The position numbers were made by a program, and so were the translations under genes. From Mytilus galloprovincialis (lineage: Eukaryota > Mollusca > Bivalvia > Mytilida > Mytilidae), in NCBI RefSeq assembly GCF_965363235.1, contig NC_134851.1, forward strand, positions 35,492,321 through 35,556,320: a DNA stretch of 64,000 bases, written 5' to 3'. Numbering within the stretch: position 1 is the stretch's first letter; every line of letters starts with the position of its first letter. The notes under the pieces were generated by a model. It made no database searches. It saw nothing but the letters and a program-made list of their open reading frames with translations, and was not told where the DNA came from. Of the stretch, positions 9,760-20,738 are shown one piece after another.

Positions 9760-9957
9760 GTCTATCACGCTTGGTGAGTAGTTTTATTCGTAGAGGGATC
9801 CGAAGTACCAGGAGAGAGCCACCGACATTAGGTAGGAAAACTGTCAATCGTAGAATTTAAGATCGCTGAGGGGTTTGAACTTGCAAACTCAGTGTTGACA
9901 CGCTAGTGATACTATTGCAAAACTGCGTTGTCCACTCGACCACCAAAGCCCCATTTT
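9760..9957 (-). repeat. tRNA-derived SINE (minus strand)
   Basis: On the minus strand an A box (TGGTCGAGTGG, 9942-9932) and a B box (GTTCAAACC, 9880-9872) match polymerase III promoter consensus at tRNA-like spacing, after a GGCTTTGG start. A real tRNA fold is not apparent and the A-to-B distance is long, as in a Leu/Ser-type head. A SINE head is more likely than a functional tRNA. Confidence 0.6.
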
Positions 9958-10249
9958 GAATAAATGTTGGAGAATAAACTGTTATGGATAATATGACCAA
10001 TTAATGATACTATTTTTTTACACTCTCTTGTATAGACACACATTAAAAATTGCTGCTATTCATCTACAAGTTACAGTAAAATCTTTATATCATTGCCAGT
10101 ATCAATGTTACCATGAAAACCATGACAACAATAGTAACTTCCTGGACGTTCACCACAGCCGGGGTTGCATCGTTAAATATTTTGCTAAGCTTAAAAACGG
10201 CTTAATATGACAGGTGACTAACTAACAAATATATATGATTAAACAGCAA

Positions 10250-10735
10250 CATTAAAGGTGACTGAACATGAAAGATAACTCAACATAAAAGATTTCCAAA
10301 CATAAAATATGGCTCACATAAAAGGTGACTCGACACTAAAGGTGGTTCAGCATAAAACAGTGCTAGACGTCAAATTTGGCTAAGCATCAACGGTGGCTAA
10401 CCATCAAAGGTGACTAATCATTTAAGGTGGCCAAACTCCAAAGATATTTATACAAGAAAGTTGCTTATAATCATGAATGGTTTCTTAACATAAGAGTTGA
10501 CTAAACATAAATAATGGCTGAACATGAAATGTGGTCATACCTCAAAGATAACTTAACGTGAACCTTGGGAACACATGAAAGGTTGCTGACCATCATATGA
10601 TTAAACATGAAACTGTGCTAACACGAAAGTTGACTAAAATGAAAAGTGGTTAAGAATGAAAGATTGCTAGACACCAAACACGGCTAAGCATGAAAAGTAA
10701 TTTAACATGGAGAGTATATACATGCTATACATATG
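10250..10735. repeat. Degenerate 17-bp minisatellite
   Basis: Successive 17-base units fit a pattern close to CATnAAAGGTGGCTAAA, best seen between about 10315 and 10440 where seven units follow each other without gaps. Units either side are degraded by small indels. No open frame is kept. Confidence 0.75.
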
Positions 10736-11888
10736 AAAAGTCTACATGAAAGTTGGCTTCCACGACAGGTTTTTTATATGAATTGTGCATAACATTAAAG
10801 GTTGCATGTGATAAATGGCTTTATAAAAAAGTTCCCCACACTTGTACATGGTTACGATATCAAACATAGTGTAACCAATATTTGTTTTATATTGTGGCAT
10901 CTGATCCTTTTTTCGGGATAAATGCAATGTCGAGAATGGTAAATAGATAGTTAAAATGTTGAAGCTAGTTTTTGACTTGTTGTTTATGCGTAGCATTAAA
11001 TAAAAATGCAATTTGATTTAAGCATATAACTAGAAGATATTGGTGGAATACATCACAGTGAGCCTTTTGGGATTATTAAATGAACATGTATACTTAAGGG
11101 TAGTCTTAAAGAAAAACAAAGGGTATCAAATATCCACCCATGACACAGAATCAAATATATGCAGAGCGAAAATTACACAAACTGCAAAGTAACAAATTAT
11201 GTATTTGTCCTTCATCACAAAGACCATCAACACTGAGCAAAAAAACAAAGCAATCTCACCTCACCACAGGTTTGAGACTGTCCCTAGCATCAACTTGCAT
11301 TTTGAGTGGAGTTCTTTGCAAAAATAATGTGGATTAACTTTATAAGATGTAACACCAAATCAAGCTCGGTAAAAAAAGTATTAATCAAAATAGCTCCTGC
11401 TCATAGGTAAAAATATCAAACTATGAAAAATATATTTTGATTTATCGAATGAAAGTGAAGGACTGGTGATTCTTGTAGAATACATTCAACTTACATGTTC
11501 ACCACTTTATACACTCGACAAAAATTCTTTATGTGAATACATGTACATGTCTAAAATTCAAGGGTAAGCTGGACTTTGCTTTAACTACGACTTTCAATAT
11601 CGGATTTTCTTCTGTGTACGCGATACCTCTAAAGTGTTTAAATGTTAGAGAGCGGAAGCTACTAGTATTTGTGACGTACTGACACTAACGGATTACTATA
11701 GGCAGTCCAATGATTGACTATGTGCGCATAGAAAAATGTCAACAGGCAGATTTTTATTTTAATAATATGAGCGATTTTTCGATGTCTTTGCATCTTCACT
11801 CAAATTCATAGTATTACTGTTTCATATTTGTTATTTCTATTTCGGACAAAATAGTTGAAATTGAAAATAGAAATGGGGAATGGGGAAT
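10736..11888. other. Non-coding, no structure seen
   Basis: Only short chance frames are present. Nothing recognisable on either strand. Confidence 0.5.
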
Positions 11889-12125
11889 GTGTCAAATAAA
11901 CAACAATCCGACTATGAGGCAGAAAACAGCCGAAGGCCATCAATGATACTTCAATACAGCGACAAATGTGTCAAATAAACAACAATCCGACTATGAGGCA
12001 GAAAACAGCCGAAGGCCATCAATGATACTTCAATACAGCGACAAATGTGTCAAATAAACAACAATCCGACTATGAGACAGAAAACAGCTGAAGGCCATCA
12101 ATGATACTTCAATACAGCGACAAAC
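11889..12125. repeat. Three tandem 79-bp units derived from a dispersed repeat
   Basis: Units start at 11889, 11968 and 12047. Units 1 and 2 look identical and unit 3 differs at two positions. The sequence is a local amplification of the mussel-type repeat seen at 1230-1566 and 20095-20225. Confidence 0.92.
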
Positions 12126-12404
12126 TATACGGAGTCGTGTTTCAGCTGGTCCATAAACAAAAATGTGTATTAGTTCTGTGATAATTGAATATTCATTAAG
12201 TTTATTGCTGAATATTCATTAAGTTTATTGCACTTGCTTTTATACGTAGATGACATGGAAAAATGCTACTCTAATAGAGTTGGCAATCATAGAGCATTCA
12301 TCCATTTTATAACTAAAAGTCTTTCCTTTCCAATTCCACACTTTAATCGAAAGTGCACACTTATACATGTACAAATGTATGTAAGTTAAAACGTTTGAAG
12401 CCGC

Positions 12405-12680
12405 CACATTTGTTTGCAACATGTTATGAATCTGATATTCAGTAGTTGTCGTGTGTTGATGTGGTTCATAAGTGTTTCTGGTTTCTCCTTTTTATTTTTT
12501 TTAAAGATTAGGCCTTTGGTTTTACAGTTTGAATTGTTTACCACTAATAATTGTTGGGCCTCTAATAGCTTTCTGGTCGGTGTGATCCAAAGCTCCGTAT
12601 TGAAGACCGTTTTTTACCTATAATGCCTGGTTTATCCCTCATGAAATTTACTGACCACATATAAATTGTACTAGGTCGCT
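12405..12680. repeat. Mussel-type dispersed repeat fragment
   Basis: This shares the TTCAGTAGTTGTCG, GGTTTCTC and CGGTGTGATCC...CCGTATTGAAGACC landmarks with 42870-43170 and, reversed, with 50055-50240. Confidence 0.65.
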
Positions 12681-14283
12681 AACACACCATGTAACTAATA
12701 GTACACACATTCCCTTTCAAGTTCAAATAAAGTATAATATAACTCATGGATCATGGCTAGCGATAATGCTCTAGTTCGGAACCTTGTTAGATTAATGATC
12801 ATTGGTTGTTTGACATACAATGTATGTACGTAATATAACCTTAATGTTTTTGTTATTTGGAATAACTTGGTGCTGATGGTGAATATTTGAAGCATCTAGT
12901 AACAGTTCAACCTTTTATGTCCTTTTTAGACTCAGGACGACTTTGAGATTTACTTGAAGTATAATACAGCATTGCTATTGTATAGACGATGTCATATAGA
13001 CCTCGTTCTGGCCATTTTTGTTCGATTGTTTTATAGATGTTGTATAGCAGTCTAGTACATCTCCAGTTAAGCGGCTTATTTTGATCTTCTGAACCCTCTC
13101 CACCGAATATCAAATGGTCGACACCAACTCTCCTCCCACGCAACCGAATATTATATTTAAAAAAGATGTAGTTTTAATAAACTTATAACATTTTATCATT
13201 GTTGTCCTTTGACCTTTTGGTTGATATCTATTATGGTGTTCTGGATCTTAACATTTCTGGTTTTAAACATGTTCAGGTCCGGGGGTTGGAACACCCCCTT
13301 TTTTTGGCTGATCAATGCATTTGAATGGGGACATATAGTTGGAACCCCCCTTTTGTACTGGGTTGGGAACCCCCCTTTTTAAAATGGCTGGATCCGCCCC
13401 TGAATGCCTCATTGTAAACAGACACTTACGTACGTTTAACATCTCACTCGTCTAAAAAAAAATAGGAGTGCAAAACCTAATGCAAGTTTCAAAGGTATGA
13501 AAAAGTTCATTAATTTACAGAATATTTGAGTTAAGTTAAATCGACCATTCTTCTATCCCCCACCTACACCCTGATTCTTTCTTCTGTTTGTTCGTTGTTA
13601 CTTAATAAGGTTGATAGGTGCTATGCACTAGATGACATTAATTGTATCTGAACATATAGAGTGACGTCGTAAATATCAATTGAACATATTTTTACAATAA
13701 AAAAAGGGTTTGACTACATTTCCTTCACTTGCAATCAACATAGGAAAGCTACAGGTATTGGTATATTAAAGAATTATAATACTTTATGGAGATAAAATTA
13801 CGACATTATAACAAGCATTGAATTTCACAAAATTTTATGTAGCTATTGAAAACATCAAATGGGTGCACTTCGTTAATCCTTTCAAATGATTAAAAAAGGC
13901 ATATGATAATATAAGAAGGAGTATACAGGGATAAAGGAGGATGAGATTATGGAACGGAATCAAATTGGATGGGGAGACTGACTGTAGTAATGGAAGTGGG
14001 AAATAGGGACCCTCTTCCATTCCTCCATATTATGTAGTTACTTAGGTATAGAAATATAGTATGATTTTATGATCCTGGCTGAATATACACATATGATCTA
14101 CACGTATGACGGATCATACATATTTGTCTTTCAATTATTCGGCTTTGAACCTTGCTGATGAAAGTTAGTTTAGAAAAGTCCTTCAGGCGCATCAAATTCA
14201 AAAAGTGTTATTCTTATTTTGAACCCTGAACCTGAAACTATAAATAGAATCTTCACATAACAAGTTGGTTAATTATTGTATTA
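12681..14283. other. Non-coding, with a C-rich dispersed repeat at 13262-13400
   Basis: The short repeat has GGAACCCCCCTTTT motifs and ends in GGATCCGCCCCTG. A similar GGATCCAGGGGGTGG motif is at about 14957. No gene is supported elsewhere in this stretch. Confidence 0.55.
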
Positions 14284-14545
14284 TACCCCCGCTTTAAAAA
14301 AAAAGTGGGGGTATACTGTTTAACCCCTGTCTGTCAATCCATCCGTCAGTCTGTCAGTCACATGAATATTTTTCAGCGCATTCTCGTCTGGAACTTCAAT
14401 ACAAGGGTTTCTGAAATTTGGTTTCAGGGTTTATATATGTCAGCTATACTGTGTGATGCGTTTTCAGATTTATTACTCAACAAATTCCTGTTTACCGAAC
14501 ACTTACACATGTTTACACTATGAACAGAAGCTCGCAGTTTCACTT
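14284..14545. repeat. Bivalve repeat with ACCCCC...GGGGGTATACTG start
   Basis: The start, a run of GTCTGTC/GTCAGTC motifs and the end (GTGTGATGCGTTTTCAGATT, then GAACAGAAGCTCGCAG) match the two separated pieces at 48825-48985 and 50640-50800. No protein-coding content is recognised. Confidence 0.65.
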
Positions 14546-14744
14546 GTTTATATACGGTATACCAGTGTTAACTCATTCCAAAGTACTGCCCTTTAAAGTT
14601 TCATGACACTAAAACACGAAACCTATCGAAACATGCATTTAATGACATGCGTATTGTCGCGCAAACATGGTTTTATTTTCGCGCTAAAGCAACGCGCCAA
14701 ACACATTGACAAAGATAACAAAATTATAAGTTATAGTTATTGAC

Positions 14745-14955
14745 AAAGCAAGTCGGTATATAGAATTTAATCTGCACAGCTCAGGTGACCCTTATTAACC
14801 CGAGCGACGTAGGAGTTCGGGTTAAAGGGTCAAAGCAAGTCGGTATATAGAATTTAATCTGCACAGCTCAGGTGACCATTATTAACCCGAACGACGTAGG
14901 AGTTCGGGCTAAAGGGTCATCCTGAGCGCGTGCAGATTAAAATCTATATAACAGT
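14745..14955. mobile_element. Hairpin element with an 87-bp tandem duplication of one arm
   Basis: The unit starting at 14745 repeats at 14832 (period 87). The second unit folds back on itself: TATATAGAATTTAATCTGCAC on the left pairs with GTGCAGATTAAAATCTATATA on the right, with an inner TTAACCCGAACGACG / GTTCGGGCTAA stem. This is a MITE-like foldback element without coding capacity. Confidence 0.7.
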
Positions 14956-15249
14956 GGCGGATCCAGGGGGTGGTCCCACGGCGCACCGGACCACCCCCAT
15001 GACGGACCTCACATTTTTTTAAGGTGTCTATTTTTTCAATAACTAGCTAATTAACAAATTAACACTTAAAGATTAATCCTGTCATCGCACTAATTGGTTA
15101 TGGATTACCTGGATACCTGGAGGTGTCACAATGATAGAATACGGATCAATGCGTTTCACCTGTATACATGTAATTAGATTGTCAAAACAGCTCCGAAATG
15201 ATGTCGTCGCAAAATTTCAACAGAGAGACGTCATCCGAGTCCTCAACAT

Positions 15250-16557
15250 TACATGCCTCAATAACTAACTTTCAATTTTTGATTACACTGGTCGTAGTGA
15301 AAAACTGTACGGACTTTAGACATCGTAGCAGCTTATAAATCTGTCTCAGTTGTAAAAAAAGCTCTAACCGATGTACGCAAAACTATCGACGAACAGTTTA
15401 ATAAATGGTTTGCAGAGACCGAAGAACTTGCAAAGACCGTCGCTGTAGAGCCCTCAATACCTAGACGGTGCGGTCGACAAACCCAACGGGAAAATTGTCC
15501 TGCAGACACACTACAAAGGAGTAGGTCCGGTAAGGACCGATTTTGGCCTCAAATTTCAGGTTCATCTTACGAAAGATTTTGACCTCTTTTTAAACACTTA
15601 AGTGTCTATTTCATTTGAATCAATTAATTTACGTGAAAGATTTTAACTGATTTAGTCATTAAAAACAACCCGATTCAAGCTCAAATATGAAAAAATCTAC
15701 CAAATATGCCGAAAAATGTCACTTTTCAGATGATTTTAGTCAAAAATGAAAGTGGCCGCATCCGTGTTCATCCTCAACCTTTATATATGTTATGTATTAT
15801 CATAAAATACAACTTACTTTTCAATATTATGGATGAACACGAATGCGGCCACTTTCGTTTCACACGAAAACTGTCTAAAATTTAACTAAAATGCTAGAAT
15901 TGTGAAGATTTCAGTAATTTAGCATGACTTAATGGTACTAGAACCCGACATATGTGCATTGTTTTGTCAAAAACAGCCCATATTTATGTAGCAGAAGCAT
16001 TCAACTGTCCAATAAATAACTAAAAGTTTACATTTTAACAATTTTGTAAAACTGCTATATTTTGGGGCCAAAAAGGGGTCTTACTGGACCTTCTCCTTTA
16101 CTACAGACGTGTCATCGGTATCCCAATCTTGACGATGTACTGAGTGGCACGGAAGCAAGATTTTCGCGCCTTACATCAACAGCAATTCAAGCGCTGAAGT
16201 TGGTACCGGCATTTGTACAAAGCGCAACATTTGATGAAATTAAACATTTTGTAGACTTTTACCATACTGATTTGCCGAGTCCATCTAGAATGCCGACTAG
16301 AAAAGACTTGCGAGTCAATGCTTTCAAAACCAGAAACTGTAGCCAGTGCTCTGAAAGTATGTTGCAAAACAGACTTTCCAAATATTTCTGTTATCTTAAA
16401 AATCATAGCTACCATGGGAGTGACGAGTTGCAAATGTGAGCGCTCCAACAGTGAGTTATCACTTTTAAAAACTTACCTGAGAACAACGTTTAAACGGACT
16501 TGCGTTGACGCATGTGCACTACAGTTTGGAACTAAACATAAAACAAATTATAGATAA
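15250..16557 (+). pseudogene. hAT-family transposase relic, interrupted by a TIR element
   Basis: Left part (about 15320-15514) encodes TLDIVAAYKSVSVVKKAL, then EELAKTVAVEPSIPRRCGRQ, a signature of animal hAT transposases of the P52rIPK/ZMYM-related type. After the 585-bp insertion the right part (16100-16557) gives NLDDVLSGTEARFSRL and, in another frame, KIIATMGVTSCKCERSNSEL followed by SLLKTYLRTT, the C-terminal dimerisation segment. There are stops upstream, at least two frame changes, and the N-terminal DNA-binding region is missing. In the family this enzyme cuts and pastes DNA; this copy cannot make it. Confidence 0.8.
15515..16099. mobile_element. 585-bp non-autonomous TIR element (copy 1)
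   Basis: The ends are inverted: AAAGGAGTAGGTCCGG at the left and CTGGACCTTCTCCTTT at the right. It splits the hAT relic, and ACTAC occurs on both sides (15510-15514 and 16100-16104), a candidate 5-bp target duplication. An internal hairpin pairs GTGGCCGCATCCGTGTTCAT with a near-complement about 60 bases later. No ORF. A second copy is at 17680-18263 in the opposite orientation. Confidence 0.82.
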
Positions 16558-17679
16558 CGTTGCAAGGAAACAACCACGATGAATGATGTTGAATGACCTG
16601 ATAAACGACTCTTTGTTAAATTAGTAAATTTTGAACAATTTTACGTAGAACTATTTTTACCGATTCGGGTACATTTTAGCCAAACTTTTTTTTACAGTTT
16701 GCCTAATTCAGATGATAGTTGTATGTTGTGCTATTTTAGATTGCAAGATATTGTATAGAGTATTAAATAAAAATCAGTTTTAGATGTCTTTAAATTCCTT
16801 TACCTAGGAATATTATACCGATTTGATTGGCCAATAACTGTTTTAACACATGACGTCATTAATTTACGTGAACGTTTTAGATGAGGACGATTTTCCGCAA
16901 TCCACGGATCCAAAGAAAGGGGGAAATACGACTTTCATTGGTGAGTTTTAAATTGACAACTTTTTTGGGGTTTAGACTTTTTGTAAAATTGCGATTTAAT
17001 GGTAGATTTTTTCTTAATGTTTCTGTTTAATCTATTCCCATTTTATTTATTTAATAAGTGACGATTAAGACTTTGACAATTTGAGTACCTTCAAATCGTT
17101 GTATGAAAAAAAAATCATAACTGAAAGGGTTATGGAGTTTATATTAATTGATTTTGAATATCTTTCGATCATGTGCTTTAATAGAAAAAGATAAACCGAG
17201 GAAGATGTTATATTACCTAAATTTTAAATGTTGAATAAACAGAAAATACGTTTCTCTTTCCAATCTTTTCCTCCCCCTCCCCCAAATTTCTTTGTATCTA
17301 CTGTATTATTTTTAAGACACGTCCATCTAAATGAAGTCCGATTGATCTCCAGCTAATCTCCTTGTTTTAAAACAAACTTAAATATGACCCCTTTAAATTC
17401 GATCCAAAAATATGGGGAATAGATATTGAAAAAGTCGTTATATTAAATTCCATTGAGTCTAAAACTAATCCAAATCAGATTTCTTTTATTCGGATATTCT
17501 TAGATACATTTATTTTTTGGCGGAAATGACCTAACATTGTTTTAACTCTCTTTCTGACTTTAGATTTATGTTGTACGCAAAATATAATAAAAAATTTATG
17601 TTCAAGCTAAGATAAAAAAAAACCGCATGAGAAACCTTTCTTTTTTCCTATTTTGAAACTACGATGTTTGTACAAAGTT
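16558..17679. other. Non-coding between hAT relic and second TIR element
   Basis: AT-rich, no supported gene or repeat. Confidence 0.5.
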
Positions 17680-18263
17680 AAAGGAGTAGGTCCAGTAAGA
17701 CCCCTTTTTGGCCCCAAAATATTGCAGTTTTACAAAATTGTTAAAATGTTAACTTTTAGTTATTCATTGGACAGTAGAATGCTTCTGCTACATAAATATG
17801 GGCTGTTTTTGACAATACAACGCATATATATCGGATACTAGCACCATAAAGTAATGCTAAATTACTGAAATCTTCACAATTCTAGTATTTTAGTTAAATT
17901 TTACACGGTTTTCGTGTAAAACGAAAGTGGCCGCATTCGTGTTCATCCTTAATATTGAAATGTAACTTGTATTTTATGATAATACATAACATATATAAAG
18001 GTTGAGAATGAACACGGATGCGGCCACTTTCATTTTTGACAAAAAACATCTGAAAATTGACATTTTTCGGCATATTTGGTAGATTTTTCATATTTGAGCT
18101 TGAATCGGGTCGTTATTAATGACTAAATCAGTTAAAATCTTTCGCATAAACTAATTGATTCAAAAGAAATAGACACTTAAGTGTTTAAAAAGTGGTCAAA
18201 ATCTTTCGTCAGATGAACCTGAAATTTGAGGCCAAAATTGGTCCTTACCGGACCTACTCCTTT
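17680..18263. mobile_element. 584-bp non-autonomous TIR element (copy 2, inverted)
   Basis: This is the reverse complement of 15515-16099 with scattered differences, including the internal hairpin. The ends are AAAGGAG and CTCCTTT. I could not find a matching target duplication in its flanks. The two copies together form a 2.75-kb inverted-repeat structure around the hAT 3' part. Confidence 0.82.
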
Positions 18264-19554
18264 TGTCGCGATTTCAAGGCAGAAGTCGGATTCGGGGGTG
18301 GGGACGAACATATCGTTCACCCTAGGATTGGACAAAGTATCGTGTTTTGCCTTAAAATCGTCAATATTGTTTAGTCTCGCTACACTCGGTGATATATTTT
18401 TTTAATTTGATAGAATAACGCCCCTGTCAACATCTAGGAACCGCCCCTAAAGGTAAAAATAGATTTGAACTGTGCAGTATATCTGAGGTAGTTAATGCAC
18501 ACATTTGCTGTGCATTATCCAGATTATAGTACAGTAAGAACAAAGAGATTTTGCCCATGTCATGTGTTAAGTATTCTTAACAAACAAAACATATACACAG
18601 ACGAATGTCAATGAACACAAATGATGTATATGAAGTGTATTGTTGACAGTTGGAAGTCCATCTACTTTTTCTTTGTACCAATATTCATTGTTATGTGACT
18701 GTGTCATTTTTCGACCTATTTTTTTTATTTTCACTTCGTATCTTGTCCTTTGCTTCTCTTTTCTTCATTTTTGGTTCAAGTGTATTGTTTCTCCATTGTG
18801 TGATAAAAAAATAGTATTTTGTTGGCGTGCCGATTTGCTCTTTAGACTTATAATTGTTGTTCATTCTTTTGATTAATTTTGTGTATTTATTTATTGTGAT
18901 GTTTTTTCCTTCTCATTTTCTTCTTAATTAATCATTTTATCTACGTGTTATCCTGTATTTTTTAAACTATGCTAGAAAATCAGTTTAATGTCATTTGAAA
19001 TGTTTACAGGAAAAGAGAGGTAACCAATAAATATGTAATGCAAAATAACGGATAACAACTTCGTTTGTATTGAAATGAAACAACTATCAAACAAAGACTT
19101 AATCTTCATGTACGTAAATTCGATTACTAAATAATATGTTATGTCTCAGTCAAATGTTAATGATTTTGTGTTTTTGAACTTCAATTAAAGTTATCAACAC
19201 CTTAACCAAATGGGAAGTGCATCATAATTATAATATCCCTACTACTAATTCATAGCTCTAAATTCAGTGATCCCAAGTTGTAATCGTTTCATATTTGACC
19301 TAAACGTGACGTACATAAAATTTAAACGTTTATACAACTTCACTCAAAAGTAAAAAAAACAAAACATTTAAACACATGTCGTTTATGTAACTTGGATATT
19401 TTAACCCCGTGTGTATACTATCCGTGACTTGAACAGGATGCACATTAATAATATTTTATAATTTCCATCTTACTTCTATCTGCTATGTAGTGAATGCAAG
19501 TTGAAGTCCTATATCGAAGAGTAGACACAGTCTAGATTGGCCGGTAGTCAGGCT
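18264..19554. other. Non-coding, AT-rich
   Basis: No gene is recognised. A segment at about 19390-19500 (CCGTGACTTGAACAGGATGC) is duplicated at about 20405-20515 with moderate divergence. Confidence 0.5.
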
Positions 19555-20225
19555 TACTAGTTGGTATATGATATATTGCCTTCCTGATAAGTGTTGAATG
19601 CCGTACGGTGACTTACGGTTGTAACATGTAAAATTTACGTTGTATGGTCTCTTGTGATTAGTTACCCCATCAGTAATCATGTCACGTCTCCTTATCTTGT
19701 ATTTTTAAAAGAGCTTAATAAGTTACCACAGGTGTTGGTTTTTTTTTTTTGGTTTTTTTTTTCGCTTTTTTCGAAAATTGGGTTTAGAATTTGGGTGATT
19801 TGATTGTTTTTGTCAATGCATTCACCATTATTGACCTTGCGGTTTACATTTTTGTGCCGGTTTAATTTTTTTTTGCCGAACAGTAGGCTCAATAACATGC
19901 ATTTTGATATATATGAAATAGAATACCCGACTCCTATTGATTCCGTGCCAGTCACCATTGAAGGCTGTTTACTTAAAGTCCAGCGGCAAATATTTCAGGC
20001 GCATAAAACAAGTTAACACACATTGGACACTTTAGCCTTCTTTCTTTTTTTTATTGACATATAATGTTTCATATATGCACTTAACAGATGTAGTGTCTAC
20101 CCAAATAAAATTGAGAACGGAAATGGAGAATGTGTCAAAGAGACAACAACTCGACCATGATGAGCAGACGACAGCCGAAGGCCACAAATTATATGTCTTC
20201 AATGCAGCGAAAAACTCCTGCACCC
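19555..20225. repeat. Cluster of mussel-type dispersed repeat fragments
   Basis: 19555-19690 carries the GCCGTACGGTGAC...GGTCTCTTGTG landmarks of the family at 43700-43840. 20095-20225 carries the GTGTCAAAGAGACAACAAC family on the plus strand. Poly-T runs lie between them. No gene. Confidence 0.6.
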
Positions 20226-20738
20226 GGAGGCATCTTTCAGATGACCCCTTAAAAGCTAAATATGGCATAATCAACATTTGAAATCGTTTTATAATTAACG
20301 TACACGCAACGTAGATACTATCGTTTTCTTTTTGAAAATATATAACTTAAAAAAATTATCAAAAAATATTTTATTTAATATGCAACTACATGTATAATAT
20401 CTGAATATCGTGTGTACATTATCCGTGACTTGAACCGGATGCACTCTAAAATAATATTTTATCCTTTTCGTTATACTTCTCACACTTTCTATGTAGAGAT
20501 TACAAGTTTAAGAACTAAAGGTATTTCAAAAAGTAGACAAATGACCTATAATAGATAGGCCAAGGGTATTACAATGTATGGTATTCATGCTAATTCTCAG
20601 TTTATCAAATTTAAAAAAAAAGTTTAGTCCCTTTGTTTTTCTATTAGGACAACTGTGTGTGGATGAAAGAGCTCTCAGTTTGATTGTTTCAGTCAACATT
20701 TTTGAACTTTTAACGACTCTTGACGATTTACAAAATGC

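Noticed and set aside
9872..9942. A possible functional tRNA gene on the minus strand
   Set aside because: A and B boxes fit, but I see no acceptor-stem pairing or normal cloverleaf, and the unit continues into a repeat. A SINE head is more likely.
10250..10735. CRISPR-like array
   Set aside because: Units are contiguous 17-bp tandem repeats without unique spacers, in an animal genome.
16318..16557. A stand-alone small hAT-like gene
   Set aside because: It is only the C-terminal dimerisation piece, in a different frame from the preceding fragment and lacking the rest, so it is part of a relic.
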